DNA of 64,000 bases, taken from the NCBI RefSeq assembly GCF_000715075.1, contig NC_134102.1, positions 101,330,266 to 101,394,265 on the forward strand. Direction: 5' to 3'. Positions 35,301 to 47,105 of this stretch are shown here, piece after piece. The stretch is from Nicotiana tabacum. Its lineage: Eukaryota; Streptophyta; Magnoliopsida; Solanales; Solanaceae. The translations under genes and the position numbers were made by a program. The stretch's first letter is position 1. Each line of letters opens with the position of its first letter. Below the pieces are notes generated by a model. It ran no database searches and was not told the origin of the DNA. It saw only the letters and a list, made by a program, of their open reading frames with translations.

Positions 35301-35394
35301 TTTTTAATTGAGCTCTAGCACATCGTTCAGCGGTTTGAGGCCTTGAGTAGATTCACTTCATGCTTTGTGACTTGTACGTGTGGTCAGAATTAAA

Positions 35395-35600
35395 TTTTGG
35401 GTGGAAATTGAATCCATAGTGGGATGGTCTTCAGTACTTCATCAAAGTCATCACTCAACATTTTAACAATAACTGGTTTGTTATTCATCTTGTAAGGCCC
35501 GGAATAAAGAACAACTTCTCTATCCTCCACAGCAACAAATTTGACCACAAAATACCCATCATTATGCAAGTATATTGTAGGTAGACTTGTTGGTATGTTT
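35395..35600 (-). pseudogene. Captured DUF4283-like coding fragment
   Basis: The minus strand encodes about 68 codons with LHNDGYFVVKFV, DREVVLYSGPYKMNNKPVIV and DEVLKTIPLWIQFP. This matches the conserved part of plant DUF4283 (found in LINE-type ORF1 and zinc-knuckle proteins). The open frame continues into LTR sequence on both sides (35390-35680) with unrelated residues, so it is a fragment inserted in, or copied into, the LTR. Confidence 0.65.
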
Positions 35601-35689
35601 GGACAGGGCCTCGGGGACCCCGGATGCCATTTGGACGATGCGCGGATTGAGTCAAGACTCAAAAGGGGCTGCTGGTGCACCAGTTATGG

Positions 35690-35945
35690 TGTGCCCGCAC
35701 ATGTGCGAGGGTTGCACCGCATAAGCAGTTCTGGAGCGTTTGGCCATGGACCGCAAATGCGGATTTTCGTGCACACCCACGAACGCGCAGGTGCGATAAG
35801 AAAGGGCGTAGAAGCGGACCCAACCGCAGAAGCGGGATCCCGTCCGCAGAAGCGGCCCTTGCTAGGCTTGAAGACCTCCGCAGAAGAGGACTACGCACCG
35901 CAGGTGCGGTACCGCAAATGCGGCCAAGGCACCGCAGGTGCGATA
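35690..35945 (+). repeat. CGCAGGTGCG/GCAGAAGCGG word cluster
   Basis: About twelve 8-12 bp words in 250 bp: ACCGCAAATGCGG, GCGCAGGTGCG, CGTAGAAGCGG, CCGCAGAAGCGG, ACCGCAGGTGCGG. It is GC-rich against the AT-rich surroundings. Confidence 0.75.
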
Positions 35946-36312
35946 ATCGTTGGAGGCAGAATCCTCATTTAATGACGCATTTTGGCTCACTTATTTCATT
36001 TGTTTGGGCGATTCTTGGAGCTCTTAGAGAGGGGATTTCACCTAGCACTTTGAGATAAGTAAATTCTACACAACGTGAGTTAAATACATAATTTATGGGT
36101 AGATTATAACATGTAAATTAGTGAAAATTATGGGTTTAGGTGAAAACCTAGGTTTTTGATAAAAATAAGATTTAACCACGAAATTTGTTATGAAATTTAG
36201 TGAAAATCATATATTTGAGTTCATGAGGTTATGGGTAACAACTTTCTTCAATGTTTCCGGAATTTGAGCACGTGGGCCCGGTGTGAATTTTAGGAATCCT
36301 ACATTTGGGGTT

Positions 36313-36317
36313 GGGGT
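36313..36317. repeat. TSD of element B, 5' side
   Basis: GGGGT before the LTR terminus TGTAAGTACC. Its reverse complement ACCCC is at 54614-54618, beside the LTR terminus there. Confidence 0.75.
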
Positions 36318-38349
36318 TGTAAGTACCTAATTTTTGACTATATTTGAATTTTTACCAACTTCTACTATGTAAATATTTTTAAAAATTTAATATATATATC
36401 TTTTTAGCTTTGTTACATTTTTTTAATATAGGGCAAGAATTAAAAATAATTTAAAAGGTCAAATTATTATTATTAGTATTATTTTTATTTTTTATCTTTA
36501 TTTTAAAATAAAAACAATTTTAAAAAAAAGAAAAAAAGAAATATTTTTTTTAATTTTCGGATGAGAATAAAATAATAGGAAAATTAAAATTATGGAATAA
36601 AAAAGTAAAAGTAAAAGTAGGTGGAAAGTATTTTTTTAAAAAAGTAAAAGAAAGTGGAATATTAAAAAAATAAAAGTAAAAGAATGTGAAAATTTAAAAA
36701 AATAAAAAGTAAAAGAAAAAGTGGGAAATTAAAAAATAAAAGTAAAGGAAAGTTTGAAATTATTTTTTTTAAAAAAAGAAGAAAAATGGGAAGTGGGAAT
36801 TCCTTTTAATTAAAAAATAATTAAATAATAAAATAATAAATCTGAAAATATTCCGAATTTCTTTCCTATAAATAGAAGAGAAATGTGAGGAGAAAAGAGA
36901 AGAAGGAAGGAAAAAATAGAGGAGAGAATTGAGAGAAAAAAAAATTATTCTTCTGCGCTAAGTGAATTTCTACTCGTTTCATTATTTCTTTCGAAAATTC
37001 AAGCAATTCATCACCCTGTTTAAGACCCAAAAATGCCTCAAATCCAAGCCTAAAAACACCTTGTGAAGCTTCATTGATAGTGCACCTCTCTCACGCCAAA
37101 AACCAACAGCCTCACGAGGTACAGTCGAGTTTCGGTCCGGGCTTAAATTTTCGAAGGTTCGTCGCTAGATTTTCTGCTCATCTGCCGATTTGCCCTTGGT
37201 TTGGTGTATTTGCTCGGCTCAGAATTGTTTTTGCATTAATCAAGTTCTGAAGGAAAGTTTTTGCTTAAAGATTCATTGTTTATCCTCCCTTTGTTAATTA
37301 TTTCATTGTTTTGTGTGATGTTCTTATAGAGGTTCAGGTGATAATATTTTGTGTTGTTTTATTTATACACATTATCATGTTGTAGTTTCTTTTTACATGT
37401 TTCAAGCGATTTGTCATCATATTATTTGAATAGGATTTCATCTTAATGAGATTTCCTATTTAGAATTAAGAATGAAGATCTTACCATATTAATGGGCCAT
37501 GCGTTGGAGTTCAAGTAAGTGAACCAAAAATGAGTTACCATAATTAATAGGAAAGAAAGAATTAAACATGGGTTGGATTGAGTATAAATCTGCTAGACCC
37601 AATAATTTTATCACTAGACTAATAATTAGCTCATTCTTCCATAATGGATAAATATCTCCTAATTTCAAAGATAGAGTATTAAGTTGTAAATATTTCTAAG
37701 TGTGGGTGACTTTTCAATATTTTAAATAACTAATATATTTCCCGACTTCCAAATAATTTTCTATCCATAAACTCTTGATCTTACAATAATTTCAAATTAG
37801 TTTAGGAAAATAATACAAGTGCGCATTCACATGACTTGACCAATCAACTTCGAATAATAATAAATGTGTTATTGATTGTGTACACGTACGCGTGACGTGA
37901 TTCTTGACGCCAAACAAAAATGAGTACACGTACGCATGACTTATTTCAAGATAATTTTTATAAATCTAATCAAGCAATAAAAGCGGACATAGGTAAAACA
38001 TGAGAACCAATAAAACACAGGTTATTCAAAAATAATATAAGCCAAATGTAGTCAATAAAGCGACCGTGCTAAAACCACGGGACTCGGGGAATGCCTTACA
38101 CCTTCTCCCCGGTCAATAGAATTTCTTACCCGAACTTTATTTTCGCAGACTAATAATAATAGAGTCAAACCTTCCTTTGACTAGTGATTCAAATAAATGG
38201 TGACTTGGAACACCCAAAAAATCAATTCCAAGTGGCGACTCTGTAAATAAAATAATTCCTACTCAAATTTGTCACTTTAATTGGAGAAACTCTTTAACCC
38301 ACAACAATCCATAACACATATATCTTTTGGGGCAAAAAGTTGTGTGACA
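36318..38349 (+). repeat. Element B 5' LTR
   Basis: 2,032 bp with TG..CA ends (TGTAAGTACC to GTGTGACA). It is the reverse complement of 54619-56592 with a few percent divergence and indels. Confidence 0.85.
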
Positions 38350-38353
38350 GCTC

Positions 38354-38370
38354 TGGCGACTCTGCTGGGG
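38354..38370 (+). other. Element B primer-binding site
   Basis: TGGCGACTCTGCTGGGG, 4 nt after the LTR end. It looks complementary to a tRNA-Arg 3' end, as reported for Ogre elements. The tRNA was judged from memory. Confidence 0.7.
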
Positions 38371-40030
38371 ATAAGAACTCAGAACTTCTGGTTCAGTGTT
38401 CAGAATTTGAGCTTGTAATGTGATTTATACTTTGACTTTCTTGATTGTTGATATTACTGTGTTTGTGGGCCTAATGTGGTAATTGCCTCTTATTTACCGC
38501 TTTGATATTATTTGAATTATATAAACTGCCTACTTACACCTCTCTTCTGAGTTTTCTGAATTTATGGTGCACACGTGCGCGTGGCCCACTTTTCTATTAG
38601 AGGTCATACCAAATAGTACGAGGCTGGATCAGTAACTAGGCCGGGTAGACTTTCGTGCTCACGGTACGTTGCCCCCACTTCGGCTCGAGCTGTCCGCTTG
38701 GGTAAGTCAGGTCTAAAACACACCCCTAGGATTTAAACCTAGAATAACATAGCCTCATGCCGGATCCCTAGTAGGAATATTTGTTTGCATTACGTGCATT
38801 TGACTTTGGAGACTCAACACACGGGTTGGGTCCGTCTAGGATATATAGGTGTACCCAAAACAAAAGACCATACTAATGCATCATACGTGCTACTTTGTTT
38901 GATCTGGTTTGCATGTTGATTGGCTTCTAGAATAAGAACAGAAAATTAAGAAAAGCAAGAGTGAGAGGTAGGAGAGAGAAAATTCATCCGGTTTCTAAAA
39001 ATCACGGTATTTGAAAAACTCCGAAACTCTGCCCAAATTTTGAAAAAAAAGTCATTTCAAAATGAGCCAAAATTTTCAAGTGTTATATTTCCCTTATTCT
39101 GTCAAAATGGACCGAACTACGCGGGTCTGATTCTCACAGGATGTGAGATACATAGGCAAAACTCATCGGTTCCGGCCCCCAATTTTCAAAAATCCAAAAA
39201 TATTTTCCTTTAATTCCTTCTTTAGAAGTCTTTCCATAGAAAATCCCAAATAAAAAGTTTTAAAACCAAAAATATTTTATTTCTTTTTAGAAGTCTTTCA
39301 TTCGGAAAAAAATATAAATCAAATCAAAATCCCAAAATATATTTTTCCCTTCTTTAGAAGTCTTTCTCCCTTCTTTCATTCGAAAAAAAATATAAATCAA
39401 ATCAAAATCCCAAAATATGTTTTTCCCTTCTTTAGAAGTCTTTCTCCCAAAAATTCAAAAAAAAAATAAAATTAAATCAAATCAAAATCCAATATATTTT
39501 CTTCCTTCTTTAGAATTCATTCTTTTTAAAAAAAATGCAAAATTCCATAAAAAGAAAAAACTCAAAAAAATAATATTTAAAAGTCTTTATAAAAAAGATG
39601 AAGAAAAATGGGTCAGTCTATTCCCGATCTTTCCGAACTACGCAAGATCTGATTCATGCGGCGTCATGATACGTAGGCAATTCCCATTGGATTCGATCAT
39701 AGCCATAAATAAATTGAGTGAAAAAAATAAACCGAAAAAAAGAACAAAAAGAAATTGAGTGAAAAAGAAAAGAGTGACAAAAAATAACAGAGAAAAACAA
39801 AGAGCGAAAAACAACAAAAAGAGAAAAGAAAAAGAAAAAAAATATTTCAAACAAAAAAAGAAAAAGAAAGACCCCCCCCCCCCGAGATGGAATCAGTTAA
39901 CCCCTGTTGGTGAATCATACTCGAGCTTGTTCTAAAACTAGTCAAGCTAGGTCTACAGCAGCAAATAGCTCCGAACCGGCCAAACCCTGAGTCCCCCTCG
40001 CACCGGGCTAATGCTAGATGTGAATACCAC
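38371..40030 (+). other. Leader of element B
   Basis: Non-coding. 39220-39520 has about five imperfect 65-75 bp units, each with CTTCTTTAGAAGTCTTTC and usually AAATCAAATCAAAATCC. Two CTACG modules and a C-run (39873-39885) are present. Frames at 39417-39758 and on the minus strand are low-complexity artefacts. Confidence 0.65.
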
Positions 40031-40285
40031 TCTAGAGCAGTGTGACATGATACAGAAGACTGTTGGACTCTTAAGAGAGCACTGGAAAACCTCATCGAGG
40101 TCAAGGCAATAATGCTTAGGAATGAAGAGGCCCCTACTATGATGAACAATCCTTTGCCTGTTAACACCATTGGGCCAGTAGTCGGAATGATCCGTGAATA
40201 TGAGGAATTTGATTCTGCACTGAAGGCCATTGAATCCATTGCCAGGACAGAAGAAAAGCAAAAAACCGGTCGCCAACCTTGAAAG
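40031..40285 (+). pseudogene. gag: Gag C-terminal remnant of element B
   Basis: Plus-strand translation gives LENLIEVKAIMLRNEEAP, NNPLPVNTIGPVVGMIREYEEF, matching LIVEKLIVVTNGEDPP, NKPLPVHNDVHFVGMIGRDHEY in element A. The frame is shifted upstream. About half the residues differ from A, so A and B are not recent copies of each other. Confidence 0.65.
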
Positions 40286-40551
40286 TCCCCCATCAGACGG
40301 GAGACTCGGTAGCCAGTCCTTCTATCATTTCTGCGTCCAGATTATTTCAGGGTGTAATCTCGATGTTTTACATTATTGTCTTACTTTTCGATGAAAACCC
40401 TTCTATCTTTAAAATTCAAAAACAAAAATCACATTAAAAAAAATCAATTAAATGAAATTAATATTTCATTGTCTAGGAATGTCTCTTTTCTTAATCTTGT
40501 CACCTTTATTATTCTCTTTTCAGTTCTGTTAATGCAGATTTTAATAACATG

Positions 40552-41091
40552 ACATGCTTGCGGACTTCATGCCCAGATCCTAAAACACCGTCAAACCTCG
40601 AAATAATGAATCAAGAAGCAGAATGTGTTGAAGATAAGGCTTGTGAGAAAATAAGCAAAGAATTGGAACAGTAGGCCTAAGCCAAGATCAAAATGAAATC
40701 GGAAGAAGTTGAAATTCCCTCTCTTTGGATCATTGTTGAAGCCGAGATTGAGGATAAAGATTGGGTCAAGAACCGATTTGGAACAATCGACTATGATTGA
40801 AGAAAAACGTATGGCCGTAGTTTGCCACGGGCAGTTGTACTAACAAAGAATGGCCCGTGCCTACAACAAGAAAGTGCGGCCAAGAAAGTTCAAAGTGGGG
40901 CAACTCATCCTAAGACGTATCCTCTCGCATCATAAAAAAGCCAAAGGAAAATTGGCTCCAGATTGAAAAGTTCCATACATTGTAACAAGATTACTACCAA
41001 AAGGGAGCGTTGTATTTGGAAGATATCGAAGGAAATGTCTCCGAGACAACTGTCTATACAGACACGGTCATAAGGTATTATGTTTGAACAT
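40552..41091 (+). pseudogene. pol: Fused RT N-terminus and integrase C-terminus of element B
   Basis: 40552-40690 begins ATGACATGCTTGCGG (MTCLRTSCPDPK) and ends ISKELEQ with a stop. Next, 40691-41091 reads EEVEIPSLWIIVEAEIEDKDWVK, then in other frames QRMARAYNKKVRPRKFKVGQLIL and LLPKGS. In element A these parts are 30620-30480 and about 27590-27187, so some 2.9 kb has been deleted between them. Several stops. Cannot give a working protein. Confidence 0.78.
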
Positions 41092-42560
41092 TTTACGCAT
41101 CTTTAATGTTCTCTGATTGGGATGACGAAGGCTTTCATTCTCGCTACCCAAATACTATCAACCCTTTGCAAACCCTTTTGAGCCGGTTACTTTTCTTTGA
41201 TTACCCTCTTTGGATCCTGGAAGTTTTATGAAAAAAAAAAGAGAAAAAAAATATTAAAAAAAACAACAAAAGAAAATCAAAACAAAGTGAATTGAACTAC
41301 GTTCGACTTGATTCCGAAAAGATACGTAGGCAGTGTCTCTCTAGGGTTCAGTCAAACCAAAATAAAAATCCACATTTCCAAATAATAAAAAAATGAAACT
41401 GGGGCAGATGTTACAATGGTTCAGCAATGGATTTCGCCTTAAAGGTTCCAAAGTTGTAATTCAATCCAAATCCTTTTTACCCAAATCCTTTTCAAGTCCT
41501 TCCGATCAATCAACAAGAATATTCAAGAGTTGGAAGATACAATTACTTGGATCTGATACAACCAAATGAGAGAAATAAAATAAGAGAATCTTATTGGTGA
41601 AAACCCTCACGGGCATTGTAGGGCGATGACGAGCAGAGAAAATAAAAATAAGAGAGTCTTGTTAGTGAAAACCCGCAAAGGGCACTATAAGGCGATGGTG
41701 AGAAGAGAAATGAGAGAGGTCATCTGTTGAAAACCCGCAAAGGGCACTACTGATCGAAAAGAGGATCTTTACAGCTATTGGAATCGACACAGTCCTGGGC
41801 AAGGTTTCTCGGTTTCGAGGCAAAAGTTATGATGAATTTCGGAGAGTCGGACGGTTTACACAGATCAGGCATCCAGTCCAAAAGGCATGTCATATTCGTA
41901 GAAGTCCGCATGTACTCCAGATAAGTCTTTCTTTCCTTTCCCCGAATGGGATACCTCTTGTCTAAATTCATTGTCCATTCCATTGTTTGTTGTTCATTGA
42001 ATCCCTTTCGGTCTAACTCTGTTCCAAAACTAAGGCGAAGAAGGGATGGAAGGACTGATTTACAAGGCTTTCATTTGATACAAGCCAATATATGCAAAAG
42101 GCACTCAGCCTCGGCAGGGGCATCAAGTTGACCCCGACTGGCCATGATGGCCGATGTTTCGAAATCAAAACTCCTGAAAAGAAAGGAAATCAAAGTCAAA
42201 TTCCCACAAAGGCAAAATAAAGTTGAAAGGTTAAGTCTCACGCGACCAATCGTCATGTAAAACTTTGAAAAGTCAAAGGCTCTCCGAGGCCAGAAATGCA
42301 AGTGGTATTCACGAAACATCTAGTGGCAGGTTAAAATCATCGTCAAAAGAAGATGGGCACAAAACCAAGCTGCCAAAGACATCACGGCCACAAACCGACC
42401 ACCACTTTTAAAACTCACAATTTTTCTTTGTTTGGAGCAGGGATAAAGGAGTGCAGAATGGTGATTCCTAAAGGATGAATGTCTCCAAAGGTAAGTTTCC
42501 TCAAAATCTCCACTTTCCTTTACTTTTTGCATGCATCACTACTGCTCATACCTCTCATTT

Positions 42561-44490
42561 TCGTAGCTTAACCCAGGTAGAACCTTTTCGCCTAGGGGGA
42601 TCCAGCTCATAGTTCCGGGTAGAAGTACTCTTCGCCCACGCTGTTTTTCGTAGCTTAACCCAGGTAGAACTTTTTTGCCTAGGGGGATCCAACTCATAGT
42701 TCCGGGTCTCTTTGCTCAGGATGCTTTACATAGCTTAACCCAAGTAGAACCTTTTCGCCTAGGGGATCCATCTCATAGTTTCTGGTAGAAGTACTCTTCG
42801 CCCAGGCTGTTTTTCATAGCTTAACCCAGGTAGAACCTTTTTGCCTAGGGGGATCCAGCTCATACTTTCGAGTAGAAGTACTCTTCGCTCAGGATGTTTT
42901 ACGTAGCTTAACCCAGGTAGAACTTTTTCCCTAGGGGGATCCAGCTAATAATTTCAAGTAGAAGTACTATTCGCCCAGGCTGTTTTTCGTAGCTTAACCC
43001 AGGTAGAACTTTTTCGCCTAGGAGGATCCAGCTCATAGTTTCCGGCTAAAAGTACTCTTCGCTCAGGTTGTTTTTCAGAGCTTGACCCAGGTAGAAAATT
43101 TTCACCTAGGAGGATCCAACTCATAGTTACTGGTAGAAGTACTCTTTGCTCAGGATGTTTTATGTAGCTTAACCCAGGTAGAACCTTTTCGCCTAGGGGA
43201 ATCCAGCTCATAGTTTCCGGGTAGAAGTACTCTTCGCTCAGGTTGTTTTATGAAGCTTAACCCATGTAGAACCTTTTCGCCTAGGGGGATCCAACTCATA
43301 ATTCTGGGTAGAAGTACTTTCGCCCTCGCTGTTTTTTGTAGCTTAACCTAGGTAGAACCTTTTTTGCCTAGGGGGATCCAGCTCATAGTTTTCTGGTAGA
43401 AGTACTCTTTGCTCAGGTTGTTTTACGTAGCTTAACCTAGGTAGAACATTTTCGCCTAAGGGGATCCAGCTCATACTTCTGGGTAGAAGTACTCTTCGCT
43501 CAGGTTGTTTTACGTAGCTTAACCCAGGTAGAACCTTTTCGCCTAGGGGTCCAAATCATATTTTCGGGTAGAAGTACTCTTCGCCCAGTAACCCAGGTAT
43601 AATCTTTTTTGCCTAGGGGATCTAGCTCATATTTCTGGGTAGAAGTACTCTTCGCCCAGGCTTGTTTTTCTTAGCTTAACCCAGGTAGAACCTTTTTTCC
43701 TATGGGGATCCTGCTCATAGTTCCGGGTAGAAGTACTCTTCGCTCAGGTTGTTTTATATAGCTTAACCCAGGTAGAACCTTTTCGCATAGGGTGATCCAG
43801 CTCATAGTTCCGGGTAGAAGTACTCTTCGCTCAGGTTGTTTTACGTAGCTTAACCCAGGTAGAATATTTTTGCCTAGGGGGATCCATCTCATAGTTCCAG
43901 GTAGAAGTACTCTTCGCCCAGGGTATTTTTCGTAGCTTAACCCAGGTAGAACCTTTTCGCCTAGGGGGTCCATATCATTATTTCCGGGTAGAAGTACTCT
44001 TCGCTCAGGATGTTTACGTAGCTTAACCCAGGTAGAACCTTTTCGCCTAGGAGGATCCAGCTCATAGTTCCGGGTAGAAGTACTCTTCGCTCAGGTTGTT
44101 TTACGTAGCTTAACCCAGGTAGAATATTTTTGCCTAGGGGGATCCATCTCATAGTTCCAGGTAGAAGTACTCTTCGCCCAGGGTATTTTTCGTAGCTTAA
44201 CCCAGGTAGAACCTTTTCGCCTAGGGGGGTCCATATCATTATTTCCGGGTAGAAGTACTCTTCGCTCAGGATGTTTACATAGCTTAACCCAGGTAGAACC
44301 TTTTCGCCTAGGAGGATCCAGCTCATAGTTCCGGGTAGAAGTACTCTTCGCTCAGGTTGTTTTACGTAGCTTAACCCAGGTAGAAACTTTTCGCCTAGTG
44401 GGATCCAGCTCATATTCCGGGTAGAAGTAATTTTCGCCCAGGCTCGCTTTTCGTAGTTTAACCCAGGTAAAACCTTTTCGCCCAGGGGAT
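42561..44490 (+). repeat. 87-bp tandem array, about 22 copies
   Basis: The unit includes GTAGCTTAACCCAGGTAGAA, CCTTTTCGCCTAGGGGGATC, CAGCTCATAGTTCCGGGTAG, AAGTACTCTTCGCTCAGG and TTGTTTTAC. Period 87 was counted between 42562 and 42649. Copies vary by substitutions and small indels. A stretch near 43740-43990 is repeated near 44040-44290, giving a higher-order unit. It lies in the 3' non-coding region of element B, where Tat/Ogre elements are known to acquire tandem repeats. The minus-strand frames 43961-44749 and 43671-43973 are open because 87 is a multiple of 3. Confidence 0.9.
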
Positions 44491-44494
44491 TCAT

Positions 44495-44770
44495 TTTCAT
44501 TTCTATAATACATAGCACCAACCCCTGGTTACATTTCTTTTCCGTAATACAGGGTGCCATCCCCTGGTTACATTTCCTTTTAGCAATACAGGGTACCAAC
44601 CCCTGATTACATTCTTTTTCCGTAATACAGGGTATCAACCTCTTGTTACATTTACTTACTAGTATCAGGGTACACCAATCCCTAGTCGCTTTTCCAATAT
44701 AGGGTCTCCACTCCTTAGTTTCTTTCATTTTTTGACATAGGGCCTCCATTCCCTAGTCTCTGTTTTTTTT
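44495..44770 (+). repeat. Second tandem array, about 46-bp unit
   Basis: About six degenerate copies with AATACAGGGT, CCAACCCCTGGTTACATT and variants, directly after the 87-bp array. 44771-44992 holds non-coding DNA up to the chromovirus LTR. Confidence 0.7.
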
Positions 44771-45589
44771 CGGGGTACACCATTCCCGACCTTTTATTGC
44801 TTTCAATAAAGAACTAGTTTAGAATTTTGTTACAATAACTCACGAAATTTTCCTAGTGCAAACTGGGCAGAAAAATTTCGTTTGTTTGTTTGTTTTGGTA
44901 TCTGAGTAGGTTTTACCTCGAGGCACAGGGTACGAGATGGCCAAAAGAAGAAGTCTCAATTCAAAATAAAAGAAACAAAATAGGTGAATCTATGTCACGA
45001 CCCCAAATTATCCCTCCGTAAGATGTCGTGATGGCACCTAGTCTTCACGACTAGGTAAGCCTAATATTTTGAAAAATATAAAGAAACACAACATTTTAAA
45101 GATAAACAACATATTATAAATAGCCAAGAGAAGTACCACTTGGCATATATAAAATAATTTCCCAAGACCCGGAATATCACTAAGTCACAAGCTGCTATAA
45201 TCTATGTAGCTCTATACAAAAGTCTGAAGATAATAAATAAAATCTCTAGACGAGGAGTAGAAGGGGACTCCGAAGATCTGCGGACGCAAGCAGAAATACC
45301 TTGAAGTCTCCTAGAATCAGTAGCACGCGCTAATCCCAAGGCTGATAGCTCGTATCTAGATCTGCACACGAAAAACATGTGCAGAAAAGGGCATGAGTAC
45401 ACCACAATGGTACCCAGTAAGTGCCAAGCCTAACCTCGGTCAAGTAGTGACGAGGTCAGGTTAAGGCCCTACAGGAGTAAATATACTAATTTAAACAGTA
45501 AAAGATATAAGTAAAATTTATGATAACACAGTTAAAAAGGGAGCCTCGGCTCAGAACAAGGTAAACACAGTGGAAAATCTCTCGGGATA

Positions 45590-45920
45590 TCGTCCCGTAG
45601 TATCAAATGAATATGCAGTACATGTGGGATCTCCCGTAATACGTCTGTAGTCCCAAAGTAAATATGCAGTGCTGGGGGATCTCCTGAAATACGTCCGTAG
45701 TCCCAATTTAAATATGTAGTACAGGGGGATCTCCCGAAATACGTCTGTAGTCCCAATTTAAATATGCAGTACAGGAGAATCTCCCGGAATACGTCCGTAG
45801 TCCCAATTTAAATATGCAGTACAGGGGGATCTCCCGGAATACGTCCGTAGTCCTAATTTAAATATGCAGTACAGGGGGATCTCCCAGAATACGTCAGTAG
45901 TCCTAATTTAAATATGCAAT
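45590..45920 (-). repeat. 50-bp tandem array in chromovirus LTR
   Basis: Six to seven copies of a 50-bp unit with AATTTAAATATGCAGTACAG, GGGGATCTCCCGGAATACGT and CCGTAGTCCC. Period 50 was counted at 45805-45855. The partner LTR keeps about two copies (58985-59079). Confidence 0.9.
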
Positions 45921-46159
45921 GCAAGATGAAATGGCAGGTATGGCATCGAGTTATACAGTTTATATTTGACAAAGATAAGGCAAATAAGGACTTAACTAAA
46001 CATGACACACAAAATGTCAATTAGGCAGTTAAAACACGTAAGCATGCTTCTCTAGTTTAAGTTTCACAATTAAACGTATTAGTGCAATTTAATAAGGAAA
46101 AAAAAATAATTTATGATTTAGAAAGGAAAAACGGGATTTTTCTTTTTTGCAATAATAGC

Positions 46160-46191
46160 CCGTGTACGTACTCGTCACCTCACGTACACGG
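46160..46191. other. LTR hairpin CCGTGTACGT / ACGTACACGG
   Basis: A 10-bp perfect stem with a 12-nt loop. The same stem and a complementary loop occur in the partner LTR at 58711-58742, and a weaker form near 1978-2010. Confidence 0.8.
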
Positions 46192-46789
46192 CGCCCACAC
46201 ACCAAATAATATCAAGATATCCTAAGGGGAAAGTCCCCAACACAGGGTTAGGCAAGCCACTTACCTCGAACCGCTCAAATTAACTTGATATCACGTTCTT
46301 GCCACGATTATCCGACTCCAAATGGCCAGAATCTATTCAAAACAGTACAATAACATCAATACGCGCTAATGGAATGTATCCCACAAGAAAACTACAAATA
46401 TTAGGCCAAAACCCGAAATTGGCTCAAACCCGGTCCCCGGGGCCCACGTCTCGAAACCCGACAAAATTCACAAAACTAAAAATCTCATTCACTCACGAGT
46501 CTAACCATATCAAATTTACTAAAATCCGACACCAAATGGTCCTCCAATCCACAATTCAAACTCCCAAATCCCTAGTCTCCAACTTCAAATTTCCACCTTA
46601 AATACACATTAACTAGGTGGGAAAATACATGGCAAGGCAATATTATTGACCAAAAATAAGCACAAGGAACTTACCTCAAGAAATGCCTCGAAAATGCTCT
46701 CACAAATCGCCCTAACCCGAGTTTGCAAAGCCAAAAATGATAAAAATCGTGAAGCCCTTCGGTTTTAATCACTGCCCAGGTATTTCCGC

Positions 46790-47105
46790 ACCTGCATATA
46801 CTGGGATCGCACCTGCGGGTGCGCTTATGGGGAAAAAACGTGCGCATCTGCGCAACTCACTTACCCCCTCTTCCTTCACATCTGCGATGAAAGGGCCGCA
46901 TCTGCGCACTCGCGCCTGCGGAGTCCCTTCCGCTTCTGCGCATCTTGCGTATTTGCGAGCGTCCTTGCGCAATTGCGGCGCATCGCAGATGCGGAAACTT
47001 CCTCGCACCTGCGACCCCAGGCCAACTCTCTATTTCTCACATCTGCGCTTCCATCTCCGTATGTGCAGCTCGCGCACCTGCGGTCTCTTTTACGCAGGTG
47101 CGAAA
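46790..47105 (-). repeat. CGCAGATGCG-like word cluster in LTR
   Basis: Roughly 18 short words (CACCTGCG, CATCTGCG, CTTCTGCG) in about 315 bp. It is conserved in order with 57797-58110 on the other strand. Confidence 0.75.

Larger units (their letters stand above)
35301..36317 (+). mobile_element. LTR fragment interrupted by element B
   Basis: Contains the LTR words GTTCAGCGGTTTGAGGCCTTG (in two overlapping parts) near 35325 and GGCCTCGGGGACCCC near 35607, and a CGCAGGTGCG/GCAGAAGCGG cluster at 35690-35945. It ends GGTTGGGGT at 36317, right at the start of element B's 5' LTR. A DUF4283 fragment lies inside it. Its continuation is inferred at 54618-53225 on the minus strand. Confidence 0.6.
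36318..44992 (+). mobile_element. Tat/Ogre-like retrotransposon B, 5' portion, internally deleted
   Basis: 5' LTR (36318-38349), PBS (38354-38370), leader with two CTACG modules (39112-39158, 39633-39679), gag C-terminal remnant (about 40040-40285), intron-like region (about 40300-40540), RT N-terminus (40552-40690), integrase C-terminus (40691-41091) and a 3' non-coding region with tandem arrays (41092-44992). RT, both RNase H domains and most of integrase are gone. A chromovirus LTR interrupts it at 44993. The rest (3' region, PPT, 3' LTR) is inferred at 57111 back to 54619 on the minus strand, supported by TSD GGGGT. Confidence 0.82.

Noticed and set aside
42561..44490. CRISPR-like array
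   Set aside because: Units are 87 bp, directly adjacent and variable throughout, with no constant repeat plus unique spacer. The sequence is plant nuclear DNA. It is a tandem repeat in a retrotransposon 3' region.
43961..44749. 262-codon minus-strand ORF as a repeat protein gene
   Set aside because: Open because the repeat period is a multiple of three. Antisense to element B and no start or promoter context. Kept only as a finding.
24069..44992. Elements A and B as two arms of the same duplication
   Set aside because: Their gag and integrase remnants differ at about a third to half of residues, far more than the 1-2% between the flanking arms. Only the LTR and flank up to about 25735 belong to the duplication.
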